The notes under the pieces were generated by a model. That model did no database searches. It was not told where the DNA came from and worked only from the letters and a program-made list of their open reading frames with translations. Below, piece after piece: positions 10,596-20,941 of a stretch of DNA of 64,000 bases. The position numbers and the translations under genes are program-made. This stretch comes from Neisseria sp. Marseille-Q6792. GTDB taxonomy: Bacteria > Pseudomonadota > Gammaproteobacteria > Burkholderiales > Neisseriaceae. The stretch lies in contig NZ_OW969598.1 of assembly GCF_943181435.1 (NCBI RefSeq), positions 1,302,001-1,366,000 of the forward strand, read 5' to 3'. Each line of letters begins with the position of its first letter. Position 1 is the first letter of the stretch.

Positions 10596-11066
10596 TTACA
10601 GCTCCTGTTTTAAGGCACTGAGCAAATCTGCATGTTTGGAAGCATCGACTTCTTTACGCAGGATAGATTCCGCACCTTTAACAGCCAATGAAGCAACCTG
10701 TTCGCGCAACACTTCGCGTGCACGGTTAACTTCTTGCTCTACATCAGCTTTTGCTTGGGCTGCAATGCGTGCTGCTTCATGAGAAGCTTGCTCTTTAGCT
10801 TCTTCTACAATTTTTGCAGCACGTTTTTCGGCGTTGGCAACCATTTCGGTTACCTGATGACGCCCTTCGGCCATAAGTTCTGCAACTTTTTTCTCTGCCT
10901 GCTCAAAATCGCTCTTACCGCGCTCGGCAGCAGCCAAGCCCTCGGCGATTTTTGCGGCACGCTCATCCAATGCTTTGGCAATCGGTGGCCATACGAATTT
11001 CATCGTAAACCAAACCAAGCCAAAGAAAACTAGGATTTGCGCAAATAAGGTTGCATTAATATTCAC
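10596..11066 (-). CDS. atpF: ATP synthase F0 subunit b
   Basis: A 156-residue protein. One N-terminal membrane helix (residues about 5-25, with [15 protein letters not shown]) is followed by a long charged Ala/Glu/Lys coiled coil. Two copies form the peripheral stator stalk. Its length matches E. coli AtpF. Confidence 0.96.
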   Translation of the reverse strand: MNINATLFAQILVFFGLVWFTMKFVWPPIAKALDERAAKIAEGLAAAERGKSDFEQAEKKVAELMAEGRHQVTEMVANAEKRAAKIVEEAKEQASHEAARIAAQAKADVEQEVNRAREVLREQVASLAVKGAESILRKEVDASKHADLLSALKQEL

Positions 11067-11139
11067 GTTACTTAACCTTCGTATCTGGGTTAATCAAACA
11101 GACGGTAAGCCTGTATCTGAACGGATTTCTCCGCCTTGA

Positions 11140-11412
<273 letters not shown>

Positions 11413-11439
11413 CTACAAAAAACAAACTACTTAGGAAAA

Positions 11440-12649
<1,210 letters not shown>

Positions 12650-12687
12650 AAAAAAGAATGATTCCGCCTCGGATTTGAGGCGCGGCT

Positions 12688-12716
12688 AATATAATTTAGA
12701 AGCCTTCTTACGTCAA
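12688..12716 (-). promoter_or_regulatory. Sigma-70 promoter of the atp operon
   Basis: On the minus strand, TTGACG (12711-12716) and TATATT (12688-12693) are separated by exactly 17 bases. The site lies just upstream of atpI with no other gene between. Confidence 0.7.
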
Positions 12717-12878
12717 GCAATATGTTAATCTTTGTGAAACTCGCCGCCAATACAGACAAGCGGCTCCCCAAAATCCAACCCCGCTATTCTAACACATATT
12801 ACATATGATTACAGGATATTGAGGAGTTTGTCCGCAATTTCTTTACACTTTATATTTCAGACGACATTTTGCACAAAA

Positions 12879-13739
12879 TTAAGACTGGTAATCTATTCCC
12901 AACTGTTCCAACAGGTGGCCGAACGTTTCGGGCGTATCAAAATACAGGACAATCCTGCCTTTTTTGTGGTTAACGGTTTTGACTTCAGCGTTGACACCCA
13001 GCCTTTCAGTCAGCAAATCGTTAAGGCGGCTGATGTCGGAAGCAGTATTTTTTTTGGGTTCGGACTGTTTGTTCTGATGGGCAATTTGGCTGCGGCGTTC
13101 GACTTCGCGCACCGACCAGCCGTTTTTAACGGCCTTTTGCGCCAACTCGAGCTGTTCGACGACGGGCAGGGTCAGCAATGCGCGGGCGTGTCCCATTTCG
13201 AGGCGGCGTTGGTAAAGCATTTCCTGCACGGGTTCGGGCAGGCTTAAAAGGCGCAGGCTGTTGGAAATCGCACTTCGGCTTTTGCCGACGGCTTTGGCTA
13301 TGGTTTCGTGGGTCAGTCCGAACTCGTCGGCAAGACGTTTCAACCCCTGCGCTTCTTCGATAGGGTTGAGATTCTCTCGCTGAAGGTTTTCTATCAACCC
13401 CATGGCCAGTGCGGTTTCGTCGCTGATGGTCTTGATAACGACGGGGATTTCGGTCAGGCCGGCAAGCTGGGAGGCGCGCCATCGCCGCTCCCCTGCAATC
13501 AGTTCGTACCGGGACAAACCGTGTTCCCGCACAATGACGGGCTGTATCACGCCCTGTGCTTTAATCGAATCCGCCAGCTCCTGCAAGGCTTCGTCATCGA
13601 TTTGAACACGCGCCTGATAGCGGCCGGGCTGGATATCTTTAACTGCAACCGTGGTCAATCGGTCGCCGCTGCTGTTGTCTGCGCCGTTGGCGAGCAGCGA
13701 ATCCAAACCGCGCCCCAATCCGCCTTTTACTTTTGCCAT
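12879..13739 (-). CDS. parB: Chromosome partitioning protein ParB
   Basis: A 286-residue ParB/Spo0J protein. The ParB/Srx CTP-binding box GERRWRA is at residues 83-89, followed by the helix-turn-helix (ETIAKAVGKSRSAISNSL) and a C-terminal dimerisation region. It loads on parS sites and organises the origin. No parA gene is adjacent: the upstream neighbour is divergent ubiX and the downstream one is the atp operon. No parS palindrome was seen nearby. Confidence 0.93.
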   Translation of the reverse strand: MAKVKGGLGRGLDSLLANGADNSSGDRLTTVAVKDIQPGRYQARVQIDDEALQELADSIKAQGVIQPVIVREHGLSRYELIAGERRWRASQLAGLTEIPVVIKTISDETALAMGLIENLQRENLNPIEEAQGLKRLADEFGLTHETIAKAVGKSRSAISNSLRLLSLPEPVQEMLYQRRLEMGHARALLTLPVVEQLELAQKAVKNGWSVREVERRSQIAHQNKQSEPKKNTASDISRLNDLLTERLGVNAEVKTVNHKKGRIVLYFDTPETFGHLLEQLGIDYQS

Positions 13740-13894
13740 GCCTTTCTCCCTTACGTGTTCAAATGTAATGATAAAGTCGATATTTTATCGGATATTGAGT
13801 GTTGCCGACAATTTGTATCCGTGTTTATCTCGAATCGTTTTTTTTTCACTATAATAACCGCTTTGCCGCTGCCAGCGGCATAACGGAAAGGCGG

Positions 13895-14467
13895 ATGATG
13901 ACTCGACGGTTGATTGTCGGCATCAGCGGGGCAAGCGGCTTTGCTTACGGCATTAAGGCATTGCGGCTTCTGCTTACGCAAGATGTCGAAACGCACCTTG
14001 TGGTATCGAAAGGTGCGGAGATGGCCCGGACTTCGGAAACGGATTATACGAAAGACGAAGTTTATGCCTTGGCCGACTTCGTCCATCCGATTGGCAATAT
14101 CGGGGCATGCATTGCCAGCGGTACGTTCAAAACGGACGGGATGCTGGTTGCACCCTGTTCGATGCGGACGCTTGCCTCGGTCGCGCACGGCTTCGGCGAC
14201 AATCTGCTGACACGTGCGGCGGATGTGGTTTTGAAGGAAAGGCGGCGGCTGGTGCTGATGGTGCGCGAAACGCCGCTGAACCTTGCCCATTTGGACAATA
14301 TGAAGCGGGTAACGGAAATGGGCGGCGTGGTGTTTCCCCCTGTTCCTGCGATGTACCGCAAACCGCAAACTGCAGACGATATTGTTACACACAGTGTTGC
14401 ACACGCTTTGTCGCTGTTCGGAATCGATACGCCGGATTCGGCGGAATGGCAGGGAATGGCGGATTAA
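13895..14467 (+). CDS. ubiX: Flavin prenyltransferase UbiX
   Basis: A 190-residue protein starting [20 protein letters not shown], the UbiX/Pad1 flavin-binding signature, with [14 protein letters not shown] in the C-terminal half. It prenylates FMN to make the cofactor for UbiD-type decarboxylases in ubiquinone synthesis. The ATG at 13895 (or 13898) follows GGAAAGGCGG; an upstream in-frame ATG at 13799 would add 32 unrelated residues and is rejected. Divergent from parB. Confidence 0.94.
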   Translation: MMTRRLIVGISGASGFAYGIKALRLLLTQDVETHLVVSKGAEMARTSETDYTKDEVYALADFVHPIGNIGACIASGTFKTDGMLVAPCSMRTLASVAHGFGDNLLTRAADVVLKERRRLVLMVRETPLNLAHLDNMKRVTEMGGVVFPPVPAMYRKPQTADDIVTHSVAHALSLFGIDTPDSAEWQGMAD

Positions 14468-14476
14468 AGGACAAAA

Positions 14477-14513
14477 ATGCCGTCTGAACACGGATACGGT
14501 TCAGACGGCATCA
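14477..14513. terminator. Uptake-sequence hairpin between convergent ubiX and metQ
   Basis: Inverted uptake sequences (ATGCCGTCTGAAC / GTTCAGACGGCAT) lie in the short gap between convergent genes, so the hairpin can serve both strands. Confidence 0.7.
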
Positions 14514-14528
14514 TTTTATACAACGGCC

Positions 14529-15395
14529 TTATTTGGCGGCACCCTCATTCCATGCGGCAGGGTATTTGTAGCCTTCAAAGCGTTTGTGCGCGTAGGCTTT
14601 GAACGCGTCGGAGTTATAGGCCTCGGTTACGTCTTTAAGCCATTGGCTGTCTTTGTCGGCGGTTTTGACGGCAGACCAGTTGACATAGGCAAAGCTCGGT
14701 TCTTGGAACAGGGCTTCGGTCAGCTTCATGCCGCTGCTCATGGCGTAGTTGCCGTTAACGACGGCAAAATCGACGTCGGCACGGCTGCGCGGCAGTTGCG
14801 CGGCTTCAAGCTCGACGATTTTGATGTTTTTCAGGTTTTCGGCAATATCCGCTTTGGATGCAGTCAGCGGATTGATGCCGTCTTTGAGTTTAATCCAACC
14901 CAGTTCGTTCAGCATCACCAAGGCGCGTGCGAAGTTGGACGGGTCGTTGGGTGCGGATACGGTGCTGCCGTCTTTGACTTCTTCCAGCGATTTCAGTTTG
15001 CCCGGATACAGTCCCAAAGGCGCGGTCGGCACTTGGAAGGCTTCGGTGATGTCCAGATTGTGTTCTTTTTTGAAATCGTCAAGATAGGGTTTGTGTTGGA
15101 AGACGTTGATGTCCAACTCACCCTCAGCCAATGCCAGATTCGGGCGCACATAGTCGGTAAACTCGACCAATTTGACGGTGTAGCCTTTTTTCTCCAACTC
15201 GGGTTGGATTTGTTCTTTGACCATATCGCCGAAGTCGCCGACGGTCGTGCCGAAGACGATTTCTTTTTTCGCCGCGCCGTTGTCGGCAGAAGGAGCGGCG
15301 GCAGAAGCTGCGGGCGCGCTGTCCTGTTGGCCGCCGCAGGCGGCGAGGACGAGCGCGAGTGCGGCGGCGGAAAGGGTTTTGAAGAAGGTTTTCAT
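14529..15395 (-). CDS. metQ: Methionine ABC transporter substrate-binding lipoprotein MetQ
   Basis: A 288-residue NlpA/MetQ-family lipoprotein. The signal peptide ends in the lipobox LAAC with C20, followed by an Ala/Ser-rich linker. The conserved region EIVFGTTVGDFGDMV opens the mature domain. It binds methionine for the MetNI permease. The ATG at 15395 follows AGGAGAAAA; an upstream in-frame ATG is rejected because the signal peptide begins here. From memory, this is the meningococcal surface antigen GNA1946. It is the last gene of metNIQ, after a 158-base gap that contains two single uptake sequences. Confidence 0.95.
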   Translation of the reverse strand: MKTFFKTLSAAALALVLAACGGQQDSAPAASAAAPSADNGAAKKEIVFGTTVGDFGDMVKEQIQPELEKKGYTVKLVEFTDYVRPNLALAEGELDINVFQHKPYLDDFKKEHNLDITEAFQVPTAPLGLYPGKLKSLEEVKDGSTVSAPNDPSNFARALVMLNELGWIKLKDGINPLTASKADIAENLKNIKIVELEAAQLPRSRADVDFAVVNGNYAMSSGMKLTEALFQEPSFAYVNWSAVKTADKDSQWLKDVTEAYNSDAFKAYAHKRFEGYKYPAAWNEGAAK

Positions 15396-15553
15396 ATTTT
15401 CTCCTAATGTTGTGGCGGTTTCAAACAAAAATGACGGGCAGGGAGTCCTGCCGTCCGGATTCGGCGTTCAGACGGCATTTGCCGCGAACAGGGGGATTTT
15501 ATAGCATTTTTCGGATAGCGGTGGGGGTTTTGGCGTTCAGACGGCATTCGGGT

Positions 15554-16240
15554 TTAACGTTTGTCGAGTTTCCGCGCCAACGCGTTGCCGGTGCTTTGAA
15601 TCAGGATGACCAGCAGCACGAGGAGGGCGACGATGAAAATAATGACTTCAGTTTGATAGCGGTAGTAGCCGTAGCGGATGGCGAGGTCGCCCAAGCCGCC
15701 GCCGCCTATCATGCCTGCCGCCGCGCTGTATGAGAGCAGACCGATGGCAAGCACGGTAATGCTGGAAACCATGCCCGCGCGCGCTTCGTTTAAGAGGACT
15801 TTGCGGACGATGGCAACCGGAGGCGCACCCATCGCGGCGGCGGCTTCAATCACGCCTTTGGGGACTTCGCGCAGGTTTTGCTCCACCAGTCGGGCAAAAT
15901 AAAACAATCCCGACACGCTCAACACCAGCGAGGCGGCAATCGGACCGATGGTGCTGCCGACGATGGCGCGGGTCGCGGGTATCATGGCAATCATCAGGAT
16001 GACGAAGGGGAAGGCGCGCATCAGGTTGACTAAGTTGTCGAGCAGGAAATTCACCGGCTTGTTGTAATGCAGCTGGCGGTTGGAAGTCACGAAAAGCAAG
16101 ACGCCCAAGAGCGTGCCGAAGATGACGGCGATCGTGGTGGACAGCCCGACCATAACAAAGGTTTCGCCCAAGGCGCGGACGATTTCGTCTTTCATGCCGA
16201 CGATGGTGGAAACGGCTTGTTCGAATGTTAAGTCTGCCAT
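15554..16240 (-). CDS. metI: Methionine ABC transporter permease MetI
   Basis: A 228-residue inner-membrane permease with about five to six helices and the EAA-type loop (EAAAAMGAPPVAIVRKVLL) that contacts the ATPase. It starts one base after the metN stop codon, so translation is coupled. It imports methionine with MetN and MetQ. Confidence 0.95.
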   Translation of the reverse strand: MADLTFEQAVSTIVGMKDEIVRALGETFVMVGLSTTIAVIFGTLLGVLLFVTSNRQLHYNKPVNFLLDNLVNLMRAFPFVILMIAMIPATRAIVGSTIGPIAASLVLSVSGLFYFARLVEQNLREVPKGVIEAAAAMGAPPVAIVRKVLLNEARAGMVSSITVLAIGLLSYSAAAGMIGGGGLGDLAIRYGYYRYQTEVIIFIVALLVLLVILIQSTGNALARKLDKR

Positions 16241-16241
16241 A

Positions 16242-16979
16242 TCAGTCCTCCCGAATCAGTTCGCGCCCGATGTCGGATTGGGCGTGGATTTGGTTGCCGC
16301 GTACTTCGACGATTTCAACGACTTTGCCTTTATCCAAGAGGGCGGCGCGGTCGCACAGTCGTCTGATGACGCTCATTTCGTGGGTTACGATGACGATGGT
16401 TACGTTGAAGCGTTTGTTGATGTCTTCCAAACATTCCAAGACGCTGCGCGTAGTAGCGGGATCGAGGGCGGAAGTGGGTTCGTCTGCGAGGATGACTTGC
16501 GGCTTGGGCGCGAGCGCGCGGGCGATGCCGACGCGTTGTTTCTGCCCGCCTGAAAGCTGGGCGGGATAGTGGCTGGCGCGTTCGGTCAGGCCGACGATTT
16601 CAAGGCATTCTTTAACACGTTCTTTGATTTTTTCAGACGGCCATCCGGCGATTTCCAAAGGAAAGGCAACATTGTCGGCAACGGTACGGTTGCTCAAAAG
16701 ATTGAACTGTTGAAATACCATGCCAATATTCTGCCGCGCCTGACGCAATGCGGCGGCATCAAGCGCGGTCAGCTCTTGTTCGCACACATTGACCTTGCCG
16801 CTGTCGGGACGTTCCAACAGGTTAATCAGTCGCAACAGGGTGGATTTGCCCGCGCCGGAATAGCCCATCAGCCCGAAGATTTCGCCGTCGCGGATTTCGA
16901 GGCTGGTCGGCTCGACGGCGGCAAAACGGGTCTTGTCGCGCGTTTGGTAATGCTTGGAAACCTTGTCCAAAATAATCAT
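16242..16979 (-). CDS. metN: Methionine ABC transporter ATPase MetN
   Basis: A 245-residue ABC ATPase: Walker A GYSGAGKST, signature LSGGQKQRVGIARAL, Walker B VILADEPTSALD and switch His (VTHEMSV). At 245 residues it is shorter than E. coli MetN (343) because the C-terminal methionine-sensing ACT-like domain is absent. The ATG at 16979 has GGAAAG upstream; ATGs at 16991 and 17015 are in frame but less likely. Confidence 0.93.
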   Translation of the reverse strand: MIILDKVSKHYQTRDKTRFAAVEPTSLEIRDGEIFGLMGYSGAGKSTLLRLINLLERPDSGKVNVCEQELTALDAAALRQARQNIGMVFQQFNLLSNRTVADNVAFPLEIAGWPSEKIKERVKECLEIVGLTERASHYPAQLSGGQKQRVGIARALAPKPQVILADEPTSALDPATTRSVLECLEDINKRFNVTIVIVTHEMSVIRRLCDRAALLDKGKVVEIVEVRGNQIHAQSDIGRELIRED

Positions 16980-17106
16980 TGTCTTTCCCATACAACAAAG
17001 CCCGATGTCGGACACAACGGGCGCGGAAGATAAAGCTGAAATTGTCGGAACGCTTTAGCTGTTATGCCCGCAAGCTGTGTCAAATCGGCAGGTTAATTTT
17101 CGTAGG

Positions 17107-17135
17107 ATATTATCGGGAAAGCGTTTTTTTGTCAA
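17107..17135 (-). promoter_or_regulatory. Promoter of metNIQ
   Basis: Minus strand TTGACA (17130-17135), 17-base spacer, TAATAT (17107-17112). It lies 128 bases upstream of the metN start. No S-box riboswitch structure was recognised in the leader. The rest of 16980-17355 holds a single uptake sequence at about 17169, another at about 17293 and no gene. Confidence 0.65.
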
Positions 17136-17355
17136 TAAGGCAGGAAGCGGGCAACCATTTCGGACAATGCCGTCTGAAACGGGCAAAGGCAGCGGTTCGC
17201 ACTCAAACGGCAAATGATTGAAAAATATAAATTATGTCGGAAACATTCCAAAGGCGGTGCAGTTTCGGCATATAATTCGGGTAAACGCCTGTTCAGACGG
17301 CATTTTGTCTTTTCCAACCCTGACCGTTCAGGGTTCCGATTCTTAAGGAAATCCG

Positions 17356-19200
17356 ATGTACCTACCCTCTCTGAAGCATTCCCTGCCGCTGCTGGCGGCC
17401 CTGGTGCTTGCCGCGTGTTCTTCGACACACGCGCCCGGCGGCAAGACCCCGGCAGGCAATATGGAAACCTCCGAATCATCAGCCGTTCCCACCCGCCCTG
17501 CCGAACCCGAAGGAAAAACGCTGGCAGATTACGGCGGCTACCCGTCCGCACTGGATGCAGTGAAACAGAAAAACGATGCGGCCGTCGCCGCCTATTTGGA
17601 AAACGCCGGCGACAGTGCGATGGCGGAAAATGTCCGCAACGAGTGGCTGAAGTCTTTGGGCGCACGCAGACAGTGGACGCTGTTTGCACAAGAATACGCC
17701 AAACTCGAACCCGAAGGACGCGCCCAAGAAGTCGAATGCTACGCCGATTCGAACCGCAACGACTATACGCGTGCCGCCGAACTGGTCAAAAATACGGGCA
17801 AACTGCCTTCGGGCTGCACCAAACTGTTGGAACAGGCAGCCGCATCCGGCTTGTTGGACGGCAACAATGCCTGGAGGCGCGTTCGCGGACTGTTGGCCAA
17901 CAGCCAAACCACAGACGCACGCAACCTTGCCGCCGCATTAGGCAGCCCGTTTGACGGCAGCACACAAGGTTCGCGCGAATACGCCCTGTTGAACGTCATC
18001 GGCAAAGAGGCGCGTAAATCGCCGAATGCCGCCGCCCTGCTGTCCGAAATGGAAAGCGGTTTAAGCCCCGAACAACGCAGTTTCGCGTGGGGCGTATTGG
18101 GGCATTATCAGTCGCAAAGCCTCAATGTGCCTGCCGCCTTGGACTATTACGGCAAAGTTTCCGACCGCCGCCAACTGACCGACGACCAAATCGAGTGGTA
18201 CGCCCGCGCCGCCTTGCGCGCCCAACGTTGGGACGAGCTGGCTTCCGTTATCTCGCATATGCCCGAAAAACTGCAAAAAAGCCCGACCTGGCTCTACTGG
18301 CTGGCACGCAGCCATGCTGCGCTGGGCAACTTGCAGCAGGCAGCAAAACTCTATGAACAGGCGGCAGCGACGGGCAGGAATTTTTATGCGGTGCTGGCAG
18401 GGGAAGAGTTGGGGCGCAAAATCGATACGCGCAACAATGTACCTGATGCCGACACAAACAGCGTCCGCCGCATGGCGGAAGACGGTGCAGTCAAACGCGC
18501 ACTGGTATTGTTCCAAAACAGCCGAACCGCCGGCGATGCGAAAATGCGCCGTCAGGCTCAGGCGGAATGGCGTTTCGCCACACGCGGCTTCGACGAAGAC
18601 AAGCTGCTGACCGCCGCGCAAACCGCGTTCGACCACGGTTTTTACGATATGGCGGTCAACAGCGCGGAACGCACCGACCGCAAACTCAACTACACCTTGC
18701 GCTATATTTCGCCGTTTAAAGACACGGTAATCCGCCACGCGCAAAATGTTAATGTCGATCCGGCGTGGGTTTACGGGCTGATTCGTCAGGAAAGCCGCTT
18801 CGTTATGGGCGCGCAATCCGGCGTAGGCGCGCAGGGGCTGATGCAGGTTATGCCCGCCACCGCGCGCGAAATCGCCGGCAAAATCGGTATGGATACCGCA
18901 CAACTTTACACCGCCGACGGCAATATCCGTATGGGGACGTGGTATATGGCGGACACCAAACGCCGCCTGCAAAACAACGAAGTCCTTGCCACCGCAGGCT
19001 ATAACGCCGGCCCCGGCAGGGCGCGCCGATGGCAGGCGGACACGCCCCTCGAAGGCGCGGTATATGCCGAAACCATCCCGTTTTCCGAAACGCGAGACTA
19101 TGTCAAAAAAGTGATGACCAATGCCGCCTACTACGCCGCCCTCTTCGGCGCGCCGCACATCCCGCTCAAACAGCGTATGGGCATTGTCCCCGCCCGCTGA
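17356..19200 (+). CDS. ltgA: Soluble lytic murein transglycosylase LtgA (Slt70 family)
   Basis: A 614-residue lipoprotein. The signal peptide ends LAAC with C21; a long alpha-superhelical region follows, then the goose-lysozyme-like catalytic domain. Catalytic Glu is E479 in IRQESRF, with the supporting motifs GAQGLMQVMPATA and AGYNAGPGRARRW. It cleaves peptidoglycan to 1,6-anhydro-muropeptides, which in Neisseria are released as inflammatory fragments. ATG at 17356 follows AAGGAAATCC. Confidence 0.95.
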   Translation: MYLPSLKHSLPLLAALVLAACSSTHAPGGKTPAGNMETSESSAVPTRPAEPEGKTLADYGGYPSALDAVKQKNDAAVAAYLENAGDSAMAENVRNEWLKSLGARRQWTLFAQEYAKLEPEGRAQEVECYADSNRNDYTRAAELVKNTGKLPSGCTKLLEQAAASGLLDGNNAWRRVRGLLANSQTTDARNLAAALGSPFDGSTQGSREYALLNVIGKEARKSPNAAALLSEMESGLSPEQRSFAWGVLGHYQSQSLNVPAALDYYGKVSDRRQLTDDQIEWYARAALRAQRWDELASVISHMPEKLQKSPTWLYWLARSHAALGNLQQAAKLYEQAAATGRNFYAVLAGEELGRKIDTRNNVPDADTNSVRRMAEDGAVKRALVLFQNSRTAGDAKMRRQAQAEWRFATRGFDEDKLLTAAQTAFDHGFYDMAVNSAERTDRKLNYTLRYISPFKDTVIRHAQNVNVDPAWVYGLIRQESRFVMGAQSGVGAQGLMQVMPATAREIAGKIGMDTAQLYTADGNIRMGTWYMADTKRRLQNNEVLATAGYNAGPGRARRWQADTPLEGAVYAETIPFSETRDYVKKVMTNAAYYAALFGAPHIPLKQRMGIVPAR

Positions 19201-19207
19201 CGTACCG

Positions 19208-19248
19208 ATGCCGTCTGAAACCCGCCCGGTCTTTCAGACGGCATTTTT
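19208..19248 (+). terminator. Uptake-sequence terminator after ltgA
   Basis: ATGCCGTCTGAAA and TTTCAGACGGCAT form a hairpin followed by TTTTT, directly after the ltgA stop. The remainder of 19249-19488 is the rpsU leader: a possible TTGACG (19262-19267) with GACAAT 17 bases later is a weak promoter candidate. Confidence 0.75.
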
Positions 19249-19488
19249 ATCCCGAACGGCATTGACGGCGAACCATAAATATAAGACAATCCGAAAATTG
19301 TTTTTCCTGCTTTTTCAAGCAGCTTGACACGGCACAAGCCGACCCGTTAGGAGGTGATGTTTCCGTCACGGCGCGTATCCCGCCGCCGCAAGGCACAGCG
19401 ATACGGTAAACCTTCAACACCGTCTGCCCTACCCTTTCCACCGATATGATGGGCAGATGAAACAACCGAATTTATTAAAGGAAATAAA

Positions 19489-19701
19489 ATGCCTGCAATC
19501 CGCGTAAAAGAGAATGAACCATTTGAAGTCGCTATGCGCCGTTTCAAACGCGCCGTAGAAAAAACCGGCCTGCTGACCGAGCTGCGCGCCCGCGAAGCCT
19601 ACGAAAAACCGACTACCGAACGCAAACGCAAAAAAGCGGCAGCCGTAAAACGCCTGCAAAAACGCCTGCGCAGCCAACAACTGCCGCCCAAAATGTACTA
19701 A
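19489..19701 (+). CDS. rpsU: 30S ribosomal protein S21
   Basis: A 70-residue basic protein, full length for bS21, beginning [20 protein letters not shown]. It joins the 30S subunit near the anti-Shine-Dalgarno region. It is followed by a strong terminator at 19743-19774, so it is probably expressed separately from the YqeY-like gene downstream. The familiar rpsU-dnaG-rpoD arrangement is not kept in this window. Confidence 0.97.
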   Translation: MPAIRVKENEPFEVAMRRFKRAVEKTGLLTELRAREAYEKPTTERKRKKAAAVKRLQKRLRSQQLPPKMY

Positions 19702-19742
19702 ACGTTCAAGTACAGATTACAGGTCAGCCCTGTGATATGAGG

Positions 19743-19776
19743 ACACACCGCAAGACCTGCTCTGCGGTGTGTTTTG
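19743..19776 (+). terminator. Rho-independent terminator after rpsU
   Basis: ACACACCGCA and TGCGGTGTGT form a perfect stem around a ten-base loop, followed by TTTTGCTTTT. Confidence 0.8.
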
Positions 19777-19832
19777 CTTTTCAGACGGCATCGAAACCCG
19801 CCGTTTCCATCCGACATCCCAGCGAGAACATT

Positions 19833-20279
19833 ATGAGCCTGAAAATCCGCCTTACCGAAGACATGAAAACGGCTATGCGCGCCAAAGACCAAGTTTCCCT
19901 CGGCACCATCCGCCTCATCAACGCCGCCGTCAAACAGTTTGAAGTGGACGAACGCACCGAAGCCGACGATGCCAAAATCACCGCCATCCTGACCAAAATG
20001 GTCAAACAGCGCAAAGACAGCGCGAAAATCTACACTGAAGCCGGCCGCCGGGATTTGGCAGACAAAGAAAACGCCGAAATCGAGGTACTGCACCGCTACC
20101 TTCCCCAAATGCTCTCTGCCGGAGAAATCCGTACTGCGGTCGAAGCCGCCGTTGCCGAAACCGGAGCGGCAGGTATGGCGGATATGGGCAAAGTGATGGG
20201 CGTATTGAAAACCCGTCTCGCCGGCAAAGCCGATATGGGCGAAGTCAACAAAATCCTGAAAGCCGTACTGACCGCCTGA
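19833..20279 (+). CDS. YqeY-family protein (GatB-tail-like domain)
   Basis: A 148-residue protein matching the YqeY family: N-terminal helical region (KIRLTEDMKTAMRAKDQVSL) and a C-terminal domain (GKVMGVLKTRLAGKADMGEV) related to the tRNA-interacting tail of GatB. The molecular role is not established; its conservation next to rpsU suggests a link to translation. The ATG at 19833 is preferred to one at 19737, which would add a stretch encoded by the terminator and an uptake sequence. Confidence 0.88.
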   Translation: MSLKIRLTEDMKTAMRAKDQVSLGTIRLINAAVKQFEVDERTEADDAKITAILTKMVKQRKDSAKIYTEAGRRDLADKENAEIEVLHRYLPQMLSAGEIRTAVEAAVAETGAAGMADMGKVMGVLKTRLAGKADMGEVNKILKAVLTA

Positions 20280-20299
20280 TTGCCCGAATATCGGACAAA

Positions 20300-20342
20300 A
20301 TGCCGTCTGAAGCCCGTATCGCAGGTTCAGACGGCATTTTCA
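20300..20342 (+). terminator. Uptake-sequence terminator after the yqeY-like gene
   Basis: Inverted uptake sequences followed by TTTT. The flank ATCGGACAAA-ATGCCGTCTGA recurs at 20430-20450, so this block and the sspB terminator look like copies of one another. Confidence 0.7.
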
Positions 20343-20438
20343 ATATCCCAATATCGAATCGGCAGGGGCAACACGGTTTTGATACGCCGAAACGGGTTTT
20401 GCCGATAAACGGATTCCGTTTGCACCCCATCGGACAAA

Positions 20439-20473
20439 ATGCCGTCTGAAACACGATTCCGTTCAGACGGCAT
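20439..20473 (-). terminator. Uptake-sequence hairpin after sspB
   Basis: ATGCCGTCTGAA and TTCAGACGGCAT flank a short loop immediately downstream of the sspB stop. Confidence 0.65.
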
Positions 20474-20477
20474 AGAT

Positions 20478-20870
20478 TTATTTGACCAATTTCAAGCCTT
20501 TTTTGGTGGGTCGGGGCGCGGTTTCGGCAGAGGTGTTTTCAGACGGCGTATCGGGGCGGTACTCCTCCAATTCAAACCCCATACCTTCTCCGGTCTCCCG
20601 TGCAAAAATGCTGAGGACGTGTCCGACAGGTATCCATATGTCGTGCGCCTGTCCGCCGAAGCGGGCGGAAAAGCTGATCCAATCGTTGTCGATTTGAAGG
20701 TTTTGCGTGGCGGTCGCACCGATGTTGAGCATAATTTCGTTGTCGCGGACGTACTGCATGGGGACGCGCGTGTGTTCGTTGACCCAGACAAGGATGTGCG
20801 GTGTGAGGCTGTTGTCGCTGCACCATTCGCAAAGTGCGCGGAGGATATAGGGTTTGGTTGAGGTGGGCAT
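20478..20870 (-). CDS. sspB: ClpXP protease specificity-enhancing factor SspB
   Basis: A 130-residue protein with the SspB core (KPYILRALCEWCSDNSLTPH, WVNEHTRVP, and later WISFSARFGG). It tethers ssrA-tagged substrates to ClpXP. The C-terminus after an acidic linker ends in KKGLKLVK, the ClpX-binding tail expected for the family. Start at 20870, after GGAACC. It lies 71 bases after sspA in the same operon. A longer upstream reading frame into the sspA-sspB gap is not supported. Confidence 0.92.
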   Translation of the reverse strand: MPTSTKPYILRALCEWCSDNSLTPHILVWVNEHTRVPMQYVRDNEIMLNIGATATQNLQIDNDWISFSARFGGQAHDIWIPVGHVLSIFARETGEGMGFELEEYRPDTPSENTSAETAPRPTKKGLKLVK

Positions 20871-20941
20871 AATAGGTTCCGTGTTGTACACCAAAATAGG
20901 AAAATGCCTGCAAAACGGCGGGTTTTGCAAGCATTCCGGGC

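Noticed and set aside
16980-17355. S-adenosylmethionine riboswitch before metNIQ
   Set aside because: No S-box core or SAM-II/III pattern was recognised; only a standard promoter and uptake sequences.
18061-19158. Open frame of 365 codons antisense to ltgA
   Set aside because: Overlaps the catalytic domain of ltgA completely and shows no protein motif.
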